Shown piece by piece: positions 17,643 to 26,031 of a DNA stretch of 64,000 nt. How positions within the stretch are numbered: position 1 is the stretch's first letter; each line of letters starts with the position of its first letter. Both the position numbers and the translations under genes were made by a program. Where the stretch lies: positions 1 to 64,000 of the forward strand of contig NZ_VZDO01000018.1 in the NCBI RefSeq assembly GCF_008802405.1, given 5' to 3'. This DNA comes from Plantimonas leprariae (GTDB lineage: Bacteria; Pseudomonadota; Alphaproteobacteria; Rhizobiales; Rhizobiaceae). A model generated the notes under the pieces. That model was not told where the DNA came from and did not search any database. It was given only the letters and a program-made list of their open reading frames with translations.

Positions 17643-19202
17643 TCAGCTCCGTCTGTCTGCCAGATAGGCATCCGCCGTGCGAAGGGCGAGTGCCATGATG
17701 GTGAGGGCCGGGTTCGCGGCGAGCGAACTCGGAAAGACGGAATTATCGCAGACGAGGAGATTGGGAATGTCGAAAGATCGGCCGAACGGGTCGACCACGG
17801 CTTCCCGCCCGTGCGTTCCCATGCGGCAGGTGCCGATCGTATGGGCGGTGCGCTCCAAGACCCAGATGTCGGTCGCTCCCGCCGCTTCCCAGATGCCGCG
17901 CATGAAGCGGACGGCGTGCCGCTTCATCGCCGTCTCGTTCGGCCCGTAGGCGAAGCGGATCAGGGGTTTCCGCATCCCCGTGTCGTCGGTCTCGTCGGCG
18001 AGCGTCAGACGATTGTCGTCGGAGGGCAGGCCCTCGCCGTTGATGCCGATGCCGGCGACGAAGTTGTAACGCTCCAGGTAGTCCGTCAGCGCCCGGCCCC
18101 AGAGGCCGCGGCCGCGCGCCACCTGATCCGCGAAGGTCTGGAGCACGACGCCGAGGCTCTGGACGAGGTAGCCGCCGGCGAAATCGGCGTCGGGCGGGCG
18201 GATCATGTCCTCGGTGATCAGCGCCGACGGATAGCCCTTGTTCATCCGCACCGGCTCGGCGAACGTGCCCCAGACCTGCGTCGCGACATGGGCGGTGTAG
18301 TTCCGCCCGACCTGGCCGGAGGAATTGGCGAGGCCGGTATGGAGGAGGAGGCGCGGGGTCTCGACCGCTCCGGCGCAGAGGAAGACGGCGCGGCAGCGCT
18401 GCTTCCGGTCCACCCCGTCCCGGTCGCGGTAGACGACGGCTGTGATCCGGCCCTCGCCATCGCGCTCGAAACCGTGGGCGAAGCATTCGGGGCGGATTTC
18501 CGCGCCGTGCGCGAGGCCAAGCGGCAGGTAGGTGACGTCCGGCGTCGCCTTCGCACCGTTGCGGCAGCCCTGATGGCAGAAGCCGCAGTTCACGCAGGCG
18601 TAGCGGGTGCCATGGCCCTCCTGCTCGAAGCGGCGCGACGTCACCGCCACCGGCCCGTCGCTCCAGCGATGGCCGAGGCGTTCGCAGCCGCGTGCCATGA
18701 GTTCGGCCGGCGCGTTGCGCTTCACCGGCGGCAGCGGGTAACGGCGCGAGGGGTCCCACGGATAGGGGGAGGGGCCGGACACGCCGATGAAGCGCTCGAC
18801 CTCCTCGTAATAGGGGAGGAGATCGTCGTATTCGAGCGGCCAGTCCGCGCCGACGCCCGTCTCGGTCCGGAGCTTCAGGTCGCGCCGGTCGGCGCGCGGC
18901 GCATAGGCGCCCCAGTGCAGCATCGAGCCGCCGACGCCGGTGCCGCTGGTGTTCGCGCCGAAGGCTTCCGGCGTCTCGCCGCCGCTGATCCGCTCGCGCA
19001 TCCAGTAGATGTCGGTGGACATCGCCTCGTCGGCGGCGAAGTCGGTCGCCGGGTCGTGGTTCCGCCCAGCCTCCAGCGCGACGACGCTGAGGCCCTTTTT
19101 CGCCAGCCGCGCCAGGATCGGCGCGCCGCCGGCGCCCGTGCCGATCACCACCGCGTCGACCACCTCGTCCGCCGGGTAGCGCTTCATCCGGTCGAGGTTC
19201 AA
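17643..19202 (-). CDS. GMC family FAD-dependent oxidoreductase
   Basis: A 519-residue flavoprotein of the glucose-methanol-choline group, closest in layout to the large subunit of gluconate 2-dehydrogenase-type enzymes. The FAD dinucleotide fold is at residues 13-42 (DAVVIGTGAGGAPILARLAKKGLSVVALEAG). The C-terminal GMC signature runs through HTIGTCRMGTHGREAVVDPFGRSFDIPNLLVCD. A CVNCGFCHQGC segment near residue 205 adds a Cys-rich loop typical of this subgroup. It likely oxidises a sugar or alcohol. TTG 19202 overlaps the stop of the small-subunit gene (ATG 19187 is an alternative). Confidence 0.88.
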   Translation of the reverse strand: MNLDRMKRYPADEVVDAVVIGTGAGGAPILARLAKKGLSVVALEAGRNHDPATDFAADEAMSTDIYWMRERISGGETPEAFGANTSGTGVGGSMLHWGAYAPRADRRDLKLRTETGVGADWPLEYDDLLPYYEEVERFIGVSGPSPYPWDPSRRYPLPPVKRNAPAELMARGCERLGHRWSDGPVAVTSRRFEQEGHGTRYACVNCGFCHQGCRNGAKATPDVTYLPLGLAHGAEIRPECFAHGFERDGEGRITAVVYRDRDGVDRKQRCRAVFLCAGAVETPRLLLHTGLANSSGQVGRNYTAHVATQVWGTFAEPVRMNKGYPSALITEDMIRPPDADFAGGYLVQSLGVVLQTFADQVARGRGLWGRALTDYLERYNFVAGIGINGEGLPSDDNRLTLADETDDTGMRKPLIRFAYGPNETAMKRHAVRFMRGIWEAAGATDIWVLERTAHTIGTCRMGTHGREAVVDPFGRSFDIPNLLVCDNSVFPSSLAANPALTIMALALRTADAYLADRRS

Positions 19203-19870
19203 GCGGCGGTCTCCGCTTTCGTCGCCGGCTCGAAGGGCTCGCGCTCGCCGAGGCCGATCCGCTCGAAGCCGGCGAAGGCCGCGCCCGCCGCTCCGCCGTT
19301 GGCGATGCCGGAATAGCCGAGCCGCGCCATCGTGGCGGGGTGGGCGACGTAGAGCCGGGCCGCGTCGGAGCGGACCTCCTCGAACCAGAGCGCGAGCTGG
19401 GCCGCATCGAACGGCGCGCCCGGCGCGTCGAACGGCTCTTCGGCCGCCGCCGCTTCGAGGATGCGGTCGCGCTCCGCCCCGGAGAGTTCGGCGAAGGTCC
19501 GGCCGGCATGCCCGGCGCCGGCGACGGCGTTCAGCGTGTCGAGGCCGCGATTGTAGGCTTCCGGGTCGGTCGGCAGCGCCTCGTAGCGCCAGCCGTTGCC
19601 CTCGCTCGTCGCCATCATCCGGTCGAGCCGGGCGGCGAGGTCGATGCGCACGGGCGCGCCGTCCTGCGGGATCACCCGGTCGACGAGGGCCCGGAGCGCG
19701 GCGAACTGCGCGGCCGTCATCGTCTGCGGCCGGTAGTCCGGGTCGTCCGGCCGCGCCCGGTCGAGGAGTTCGCGCCGCAGCTGCTCGCTGACGCGGTCCG
19801 AGCGGATCAACGCTGGATAGTCCGCGTCGAGGAATGTAAGGTGGCTATCGATACCGGGGGCGTCGGCCAA
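19199..19870 (-). CDS. Gluconate 2-dehydrogenase subunit 3-like protein
   Basis: A 223-residue partner subunit. The core TMTAAQFAALRALVDRVIPQDGAP is the standard opening of the gluconate_2-dh3 domain. No Tat or Sec signal is visible from the chosen start. The reading frame is open further upstream, but TTG 19870 has AAGGA seven bases before it, whereas upstream ATGs lack one. It overlaps the GMC gene by 4 bp, which supports a complex of the two. No cytochrome c subunit gene is present. Confidence 0.75.
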   Translation of the reverse strand: MADAPGIDSHLTFLDADYPALIRSDRVSEQLRRELLDRARPDDPDYRPQTMTAAQFAALRALVDRVIPQDGAPVRIDLAARLDRMMATSEGNGWRYEALPTDPEAYNRGLDTLNAVAGAGHAGRTFAELSGAERDRILEAAAAEEPFDAPGAPFDAAQLALWFEEVRSDAARLYVAHPATMARLGYSGIANGGAAGAAFAGFERIGLGEREPFEPATKAETAA

Positions 19871-20019
19871 GCGCGGGTCCTTCGATGCTTTCGGCGATCG
19901 GCTGTCTGAAATGGGCCCGGCGTGGTTCGGAACAAGCGAAGCGGCTGAGCCAAGTCGCCGCAGCGAGCGTCCCGAGGCCGACGGCGGGCCGGGCATGGTC
20001 AGGTCCGCACAGTCCCGAA

Positions 20020-20229
20020 ATGCTCCTTGAGCGCGAGAAACGCCCGGGCCGGCTGGAAGAGATGAAGGCGCAGGACATGATGCTCGAACAGGTTCTCGAT
20101 CTGCACGAGTCGCTGGCGGCGCTGGCCGCCATGATGTTCGGCGATGCCGGTCGCGAGCCGCAGACGGCGGACGCGCGCGAGGCGCCGGCCCCCGCCGGGC
20201 CGGCCGACAAGATCCCGAGCGCCGCCTGA
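20020..20229 (+). CDS. Possible small protein (69 aa)
   Basis: An open frame in an otherwise gene-free 440-bp stretch between the divergent subunit-3 and maiA genes. The product MLLEREKRPGRLEEMKAQDMMLEQVLDLHESLAALAAMMFGD contains a convincing amphipathic helix, then a Pro/Ala-rich tail. No clear ribosome-binding site precedes the ATG at 20020; ATG 20062 or 20077 could serve instead. Existence is uncertain. Confidence 0.4.
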   Translation: MLLEREKRPGRLEEMKAQDMMLEQVLDLHESLAALAAMMFGDAGREPQTADAREAPAPAGPADKIPSAA

Positions 20230-20310
20230 GCCGGCCGGTTTGATCTTTTCCCGCCGCGCGGCATTTCCCGCGCGGGGCCGCGGCGGCCCGTCGACCAAGG
20301 GAGGCGAACG

Positions 20311-20994
20311 GTGCCCGACGACCATGCGGCGGCGATGGAGCTCTTCGGCTACTGGCGGACCTCCGCCACCTACCGGGTGCGGGTGGCGCTCGCGCTGAAG
20401 GGGCTGGAGGCTGCCGAGCGGAACGTCGACATCGACAAGGGCGAGAACCTCGGCCCCGACTTCCTCCGGCTCAACCCGATGGGCGCGATCCCGGCGCTGG
20501 GCGTCGCCGGCGTGGCACAGCCGCTGACGCAGTCGCTGGCGATCCTCGAATATCTGGAGGAGACCACGCCGGAGCCGCCGCTCCTGCCGCGCGATCCGCT
20601 CGGCCGGGCGCGGGTGCGCTCGCTGGCGCTGATGCTGGCGGCCGACACCCATCCGCTGGTCGTGCCGCGGGTCCGCAAGTATCTGACCGAGAAGGAAGGT
20701 TTCGACCCGGCGCGCTGGAAGGCCTGGCAGGTGCAATGGTTCACCACCGGCCTCCTCGCCTTCGAGCAGCGCCTCGCGGCGGACGGCGAGGCCGGGCGCT
20801 TCTCGCACGGCGATCAGGTGACGCTCGCCGACATCTGCCTCGCCAGCATCCCGGCCGTGATGCAGGTGTTCGGGGTGCCGGTGCCGGACGAGGCGCCGAC
20901 GGTGAAGCGGATCGTCGCCGCCTGCAACGAACTGCCGGCCTTCGCCAACGCCGACCCCTACCGGCAGGCCGGCGCCCCGGCGAAGCCGGCTTAA
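20311..20994 (+). CDS. maiA: Maleylacetoacetate isomerase (zeta-class glutathione transferase)
   Basis: A 227-residue GST-fold enzyme. The zeta-class active-site motif is in YWRTSATYRVRVALALKG (Ser/Thr near residue 16), and NPMGAIPAL plus QSLAILEYLEE form the thioredoxin-like glutathione site. It isomerises maleylacetoacetate to fumarylacetoacetate in tyrosine/homogentisate breakdown. No homogentisate dioxygenase or fumarylacetoacetase gene is nearby, so it is encoded apart from the pathway. GTG 20311 has GGGAGG six bases upstream. It is convergent with denD; the stops share TTAA. Confidence 0.88.
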   Translation: MPDDHAAAMELFGYWRTSATYRVRVALALKGLEAAERNVDIDKGENLGPDFLRLNPMGAIPALGVAGVAQPLTQSLAILEYLEETTPEPPLLPRDPLGRARVRSLALMLAADTHPLVVPRVRKYLTEKEGFDPARWKAWQVQWFTTGLLAFEQRLAADGEAGRFSHGDQVTLADICLASIPAVMQVFGVPVPDEAPTVKRIVAACNELPAFANADPYRQAGAPAKPA

Positions 20995-21980
20995 GGGATC
21001 CGGCCGCCCATCTCGTCCTCGATATGGGCGCGGACGATCTCGTCGAAGCTCGTCTCCGCCCGGAAACCGAGGTCGCGGGCCCGTTTCGCCTCGATGTCGG
21101 TCGCCCAGCCGCCGACGATCCGCCGGATCGTCTCGTCCGGCTCGCGGCGGATGAGCCCGACCGCCTTATCGCCGGCCGCCCGGCGCAATGCCTCGATCTC
21201 CTCGGCCACCGTCGCCGACAGGCCCGGCATCGCGAGGTTGCGCCGCGGCCCGACCGGCCCCGTGTCGAGCCTCGCCGCGTGCAGGAAGAAGCCGACCGCC
21301 GCGCGCGGGCTGGCGAAGAAGTGCCGGACGCTTTCCTCCACCGGCAGGACGGCCTCCTCGCCGGCCAGCGGCTCGCGCAGGATGTTGGAAAAGAAGCCCG
21401 ACGCCGCCTTGTTCGGCCGGCCCGGCCGGATGCAGATCGTCGGGAGGCGGAGGCCGAGGCCGTCCAGGATGCCGCGCCGCGAGAAGTCGGCGAGCATCAG
21501 TTCCCCCATCGCCTTCTGCGCGCCGTAGCTGGTCAGCGGGGCGAGCTGGAAGTCGTCGCCGATCCGCGCCGGGAAAGGCGCGCCGTAGACGGCGATCGAC
21601 GAGGCGAAGACGACCCGCGGCACGTAGCTCGGCTCGCGCTCGTGCTCGGCGCGGATCGCCTCGAACAGGTGGCGCGTGCCGTCGAGATTGACGCGGTAGC
21701 CCTTCTCCAGATCCGCCTCCGCCTCGCCGGATACGATCGCCGCGAGGTGGAACACGAGGTCCGGCCGGTCCGTGACGAGACCGGCGACGGCGCCCGGGTC
21801 GGAAACGTCGAGCGCGAGCGTCCGCACCGTGCCGATCCGGCCCGCCGGCCGCCGCGGCTCCACGACGTCGGCGAGCGTCAGCGCATCGACGCCGCGTTCT
21901 CCGATCGCGCTGTCCGCCGCGAGCCGGCTTGCCAGCTTCGCGCCGATCATGCCGGCCGCGCCGACGATCAGAACCTTCAT
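20991..21980 (-). CDS. denD: D-erythronate dehydrogenase-like NAD-dependent epimerase/dehydratase
   Basis: A 329-residue extended SDR protein. The NAD site is MKVLIVGAAGMIGAKLA, HLAAIVSGEAEADLEKGYRVN follows, and the catalytic pair is in SYGAQKAMGE (Tyr and Lys). The SGEAE and RPTICIRPGRPNKAASGF regions match the DenD group, which oxidises D-erythronate to 2-oxo-tetronate for return to central metabolism through OtnI and OtnC. The kinase and aldolase partners are not adjacent. An OtnI/Hyi-like isomerase and a LtnD-like dehydrogenase occur about 31 kb away in this window. Confidence 0.8.
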   Translation of the reverse strand: MKVLIVGAAGMIGAKLASRLAADSAIGERGVDALTLADVVEPRRPAGRIGTVRTLALDVSDPGAVAGLVTDRPDLVFHLAAIVSGEAEADLEKGYRVNLDGTRHLFEAIRAEHEREPSYVPRVVFASSIAVYGAPFPARIGDDFQLAPLTSYGAQKAMGELMLADFSRRGILDGLGLRLPTICIRPGRPNKAASGFFSNILREPLAGEEAVLPVEESVRHFFASPRAAVGFFLHAARLDTGPVGPRRNLAMPGLSATVAEEIEALRRAAGDKAVGLIRREPDETIRRIVGGWATDIEAKRARDLGFRAETSFDEIVRAHIEDEMGGRIP

Positions 21981-22169
21981 GCCACCATCCTCCCCGGCGC
22001 CATATCTGACGTTTCGAGCCGCCGTGCCAACCCTCTGCCCCGATGTCGCTTGCGACGGTTTGCGACAGGCTGAAACGAATCGTTTCTGGCTCCGGGTCGC
22101 GGCAGACCGTATCGCGCTCGTCAAGCGCGCCGGCACGAACCGGCGCTTTCCCGAGGCAGGACCGAAGCG

Positions 22170-23246
22170 ATGAATGCGGACGCGATCGCGGCGAAGGACG
22201 GCGCGAAGCTGATCGGCGAGGCGCACAAGCTCTGCGCCGACCTGACGGCGGCGCGCCCGCGCACCTACTGGACCGATCTCGCGCTCACCGCGCTCGCCGC
22301 CTATGCCGGGCTGGCGGCGATGCTCGTCGCGGATGCCGCCCTCGTCCGCATCCTCGGCGGTGTCGCGGCGGTGCTCGCGATCTATCGCGGCATCTCCTTC
22401 GTCCACGAGGTCTCGCACCTTCGCAAGGACGACGTGCCGGGCTTCAAGGCCGGCTACAACGCGCTGATCGGCGTGCCCTTCCTCGTGCCTTCCTTCATGT
22501 ACGAGGGCGTCCACAACCTCCACCACGCGAAGTCGCGCTATGGGACGGTCGCCGACCCGGAATACCTGCCGCTCGCCCGCCAGACGCTCTGGCACGTCGC
22601 GGCCTTCGTCGCGGTGTCGGCGCTCGCTCCCGTCGGCCTCCTGATCCGCTTCGCCGTGCTGGCGCCGCTCTCGGCGCTGGTGCCGGCGCTGCGGCGCGCG
22701 ACGCGCGAGCGCTTCTCGGCGCTCGCCATCAACCCCGCCTTCCGGCGCGAGCCGCTGACGGAAGCGCAGGCGAGGCTCTGGTTCCGGCTGGAGATCGCCT
22801 GCGCGGCATGGGCGATGCTTTTCGTCGGGGCGACGCTCGCCGGCCTGATCTCCTGGACCTCGTTCGGCCTCGTGCTCCTCGTCGGGGCGGGCGTCGGCAC
22901 GCTGAACCAGGTCCGCACGCTCGCCGCCCATCACTGGGAGAACGAGGGCGAGGAGATGAGCGCGGCCGAGCAGTTCCTCGATTCGGTGACGGTGCCGCCG
23001 CCGGCGACGCTGCCGGTGCTCTGGGCGCCGGTGGGCCTGCGCTACCACGCGCTGCACCACCTCCTGCCGCGCCTGCCCTATCACAATCTGGCGGCGGCCC
23101 ACGCCCGGCTCTGCGAGCTCCTGCCGGAAACCTCGGCCTACCACCAAGCCTCCGCCCCGAGCTTCCGCTCCGTGATGGACCGCCTGTTCGGCGAGCTCGC
23201 CAAGCGCCGCGCCGAGCGGCAGGCGGCGGGACAGCCGGCGGAGTAG
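22170..23246 (+). CDS. Fatty acid desaturase family membrane protein
   Basis: A 358-residue di-iron membrane enzyme. The three histidine boxes are visible: HEVSH (about 77), HNLHH (about 117) and HALHH near residue 296. Hydrophobic helices flank each box. It could desaturate or hydroxylate an acyl chain or other lipid. It sits just outside the sphingolipid cluster, so action on a sphingoid base or ceramide acyl chain is possible, but this is inference. AGGA precedes the ATG by about eight bases. Confidence 0.85.
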   Translation: MNADAIAAKDGAKLIGEAHKLCADLTAARPRTYWTDLALTALAAYAGLAAMLVADAALVRILGGVAAVLAIYRGISFVHEVSHLRKDDVPGFKAGYNALIGVPFLVPSFMYEGVHNLHHAKSRYGTVADPEYLPLARQTLWHVAAFVAVSALAPVGLLIRFAVLAPLSALVPALRRATRERFSALAINPAFRREPLTEAQARLWFRLEIACAAWAMLFVGATLAGLISWTSFGLVLLVGAGVGTLNQVRTLAAHHWENEGEEMSAAEQFLDSVTVPPPATLPVLWAPVGLRYHALHHLLPRLPYHNLAAAHARLCELLPETSAYHQASAPSFRSVMDRLFGELAKRRAERQAAGQPAE

Positions 23247-23250
23247 CAGG

Positions 23251-23997
23251 TCAGAACAAGCCGCGCTCGATCCAGCCGGCCGTCACCGCCCGGTTGCGCA
23301 CCAAGTCTTCCGGGAAGTCGAGCTCGCCCCATTCGAGCCCCTCGATCGAGCGGGTGCCGACGATGCCCTCTTCGCGCGCGATGCGGTCGATGGCCGAGAG
23401 GTACCAGGATTTGAGGCCGGTCTCGGCCTTCATCACCGCCTCGATCGTCTGGACGAAGGCGCGCCCGCCCTCGGTCGTGAAGCGGTGGAAGCCGATCGAC
23501 TCGCCGTTCACCACTTCCGGCTCCAGCGTCTTGCCGACCGCCAGCAGCCGGTCGCCATCCAGCGAGACCTTCATGTCGTCCGGGTCGTAGGAGGGTTTGC
23601 GGTCGATCGTGACGGCGATCGGCGCGGCGGGTTCGCCGCCCAGCACGCGCCGGGCGATCTCCGGCTCGACGATCGTGTCGCCGTTGAGGATCGAGAAGTC
23701 GCCGACCATCTGGCTCCGCGCGATCCAGCAGCTCGCCAGGTTGTCGGCGAGCGCGAAGAACGGGTTGTGGACGAGCCGCATCCCGGCCCGCGCCGGCATC
23801 GCGGCGACCGCCGCCTCGACCTTCTCCGCGCCGTAGCCCGTCACCACGACGATCTCGGAGACGCCGGCAGCATCGAGCGCCGCGACCTGCCATTCGAGCA
23901 CGGTCCGGCCGTTGATCTCGACGAGGCATTTCGGCCGGTCGGCGACGAGCCCTTGCAGGCGGCTGCCGCGCCCGGCGCTGAGGATGATGGTCTTCAT
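23251..23997 (-). CDS. Nucleotidyltransferase (phosphocholine cytidylyltransferase/LicC-like)
   Basis: A 248-residue single-domain NTP-transferase. It starts MKTIILSAGRGSRLQGLVADRPKCLVEINGRTVLEWQ, the classic nucleotide-binding signature with catalytic Arg and Lys. Later NGDTIVEPEIA holds the metal-binding Asp, and SWYLSAIDRIA and WGELDFPEDL resemble LicC-type enzymes that make CDP-choline-like activated alcohols. It marks the left end of the sphingolipid region, where it could supply an activated head group; that role is inferred. No good ribosome-binding site is seen before the ATG. Confidence 0.75.
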   Translation of the reverse strand: MKTIILSAGRGSRLQGLVADRPKCLVEINGRTVLEWQVAALDAAGVSEIVVVTGYGAEKVEAAVAAMPARAGMRLVHNPFFALADNLASCWIARSQMVGDFSILNGDTIVEPEIARRVLGGEPAAPIAVTIDRKPSYDPDDMKVSLDGDRLLAVGKTLEPEVVNGESIGFHRFTTEGGRAFVQTIEAVMKAETGLKSWYLSAIDRIAREEGIVGTRSIEGLEWGELDFPEDLVRNRAVTAGWIERGLF

Positions 23998-24154
23998 GGG
24001 CGGTGACGCACGCGCTTCCCGAAAGCGGCCTCGCTTACAGGAGGGGCGGGAGAGGCGCAATCGAGGCATGAGACCCGGTGGAACCTGTGCCGGACGTCGA
24101 CGCACCTCGCGAAAAATCTGGAACGACCGTGCTTGGGCGCGCTATATCCGGCGA

Positions 24155-24355
24155 ATGAGCAAGGTTCGGGCGAAAGACGGCGACAGGATCGTTCGCGATT
24201 CGAAATCGGGGCGTTTCGTCACCGTGCGCGGCGTGGGTGCCCTCAAAGGGCGTCTGGCGATTCGAAAGGATGTCGATCTCACGGAGCCGATCGCCTCGCA
24301 GGCAGCGGATCAATCCGGGAAACCAGCGAGCGGGGCCGCGCGAGCCAAGTCCTGA
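24155..24355 (+). CDS. Type II antitoxin (partner of PIN-domain toxin)
   Basis: A 66-residue protein reading MSKVRAKDGDRIVRDSKSGRF, then GALKGRLAIRKDVDLTEPI, a pattern repeatedly found in small antitoxins paired with PIN toxins. It ends in a hydrophilic tail. It lies 3 bp before the PIN gene, which is the usual antitoxin-first order. A poor ribosome-binding site precedes ATG 24155. The pair is probably autoregulated through the antitoxin. Confidence 0.72.
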   Translation: MSKVRAKDGDRIVRDSKSGRFVTVRGVGALKGRLAIRKDVDLTEPIASQAADQSGKPASGAARAKS

Positions 24356-24358
24356 TCC

Positions 24359-24796
24359 TTGGTCGGCCTGCTGCTTGATACGCACGCGCTCTACTGGCTC
24401 GTCAGCGGAGAGGAGGAACTCTCCGAAGAGGCTCTCGTCGCCATCGGCGAACGCCAGGAAATTCGCGCTCTGTTCGTTTCGCCGATCAGCGCATGGGAAA
24501 TTTCCATCGCCGTCGGCAAGAATCGCGTCGCCGATCGTCCGCGGCTCTGCGACGATCCACCGGATCGCTGGTTTCGAAAGGCAATGCGCGTCGCGGCGGC
24601 GCGGATCGCACCCATCGGACAGGCCGTCGCGGTCGAAGCCGCCGAAGTCGCTGCCTATACCGGTCACCGGGATCCCGGCGACTGCTTCCTGATCGCGACG
24701 GGGCGCGTCAAGCGGCTGTCCATCGTCACGCGCGACCGGACGATCCAGTCGATCTCGGCCGGCGAGCCCGGCTATCTGGATGTGGTCGCATGCTGA
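24359..24796 (+). CDS. PIN-domain toxin, VapC-like
   Basis: A 145-residue PIN-fold ribonuclease. LLLDTHALYWL supplies the first acidic residue, SPISAWEISIAV the conserved Glu region, and GHRDPGDCFLIATGR the C-terminal Asp pair, so all main acidic active-site positions are present. VapC-type toxins cleave RNA (often initiator tRNA or rRNA) when the antitoxin is lost. Start TTG 24359 immediately follows the antitoxin stop. The pair interrupts the space between two lipid-cluster genes and may be a recent insertion. Confidence 0.85.
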   Translation: MVGLLLDTHALYWLVSGEEELSEEALVAIGERQEIRALFVSPISAWEISIAVGKNRVADRPRLCDDPPDRWFRKAMRVAAARIAPIGQAVAVEAAEVAAYTGHRDPGDCFLIATGRVKRLSIVTRDRTIQSISAGEPGYLDVVAC

Positions 24797-24900
24797 GCGG
24801 CGGCGGCGCCTCGCCGATCGAAGCCGCGCTCGCTCCGGCGGTTCCCATCTGGGGGCGCTTCGGATAGGAACGCGCTCTTTCGTCCCGAACGAGCGGGTGC

Positions 24901-26031
24901 ATGAAGGTCGTCTTCCCCTATCTGGCGCAGATCCACCAGATTCCGCACACCCTGCCGATCGCGATGGAGATGGCGCGGGGCGGCGGGGTCGAGGTCCATC
25001 TCGCCGCCTCGACCGAAGGGCACCTCGCCTATATGCGCCAGCTCGCGGCGGCCGCCTATCCGGGCGTGCCGGTGACGTTCAAGCGCCTCTACCTGCCCTG
25101 GGCGGTGCATGCCGTCGCCGATGCCGGCGGCTGGACGATCCGGCCGAAGAAGCTGACGCTGCTCCTGAACCTTTCCTACCTCCGCTCCTTCAACGCGATC
25201 GTCGTGCCGGAGCGCACCTCGCTGTTCCTCCGCCGCTTCGACATGGGCAGGACCAGGCTCGTCTGGACCGGCCACGGCGGCGGCGACCGCGCCAGCGGCT
25301 ATACCGACAATGTCGGACAGTTCGACTTCGTGCTCCTGCCGGGCGAAAAGCTCGCGACCCGGCACAAGGCGGCCGGCAATATCCGCGACGGGCACTACGG
25401 CATCGGCGGCTACGCCAAGTTCGACCTCGTCGGCAGGCTCGCCGCCGGTCGTAAGCCCTTGTTCGACAACGGCCGGCCGACCGTCGTCTACAACCCGCAT
25501 TTCTGGCCCTCGCTGTCGTCCTGGCACCTCGTCGGTTTCGAGGTGCTCGACTTCTTCGCGAACCAGTCCGACTACAACCTCGTTTTCGCGCCGCACATGC
25601 GCGTCTTCGACCCGCCGACGGCGAAGAAGTACGAGCCGTTCCGCCGCTACATGGACCTTCCCCACATGCGGATCGACCTCGGGAGCGCGGCGTCCACCGA
25701 TATGACCTATACCGGCGGCGCCGACATCTATCTCGGCGACGTGTCGAGCCAGATCGCCGAGTTCACCCTCCGCCCGCGGCCGCTGGTCTTCCTCGACCCG
25801 CGCCGGACGGCGTGGCGGGACGACCCGAACTACCGCTCCTGGCAGCTCGGCATCGTGGCGGAAACCGTGGCGGAGCTGCCGGAAGCGCTGAAGCGAGCGC
25901 GGGAAACGCACCGCGAGTTCCGGCAGCTCCAGGCCGACTATTTCGCCGAGACCTTCGACGTCGATCCGACCGTTCCCTCCGCGCCGCGCGGGGCGAAGGC
26001 GATCCTCGACTACCTCCGTACGCAAGCCTGA
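24901..26031 (+). CDS. CDP-glycerol:glycerophosphate glycerophosphotransferase-like protein
   Basis: A 376-residue soluble glycosyltransferase-B-like enzyme. VWTGHGGGDRASGYTDN, YNPHFWPSLSSWH and TGGADIYLGDVSSQIAEF correspond to the nucleotide-binding and active-site regions of TagB/TagF-type glycerophosphotransferases, with the second-domain His and Asp/Ser present. It could add glycerophosphate or a similar group to a lipid or polymer. Its stop TGA overlaps the next ATG (TGATG), so it is coupled to the flippase-ligase gene in the sphingolipid cluster. Confidence 0.75.
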   Translation: MKVVFPYLAQIHQIPHTLPIAMEMARGGGVEVHLAASTEGHLAYMRQLAAAAYPGVPVTFKRLYLPWAVHAVADAGGWTIRPKKLTLLLNLSYLRSFNAIVVPERTSLFLRRFDMGRTRLVWTGHGGGDRASGYTDNVGQFDFVLLPGEKLATRHKAAGNIRDGHYGIGGYAKFDLVGRLAAGRKPLFDNGRPTVVYNPHFWPSLSSWHLVGFEVLDFFANQSDYNLVFAPHMRVFDPPTAKKYEPFRRYMDLPHMRIDLGSAASTDMTYTGGADIYLGDVSSQIAEFTLRPRPLVFLDPRRTAWRDDPNYRSWQLGIVAETVAELPEALKRARETHREFRQLQADYFAETFDVDPTVPSAPRGAKAILDYLRTQA

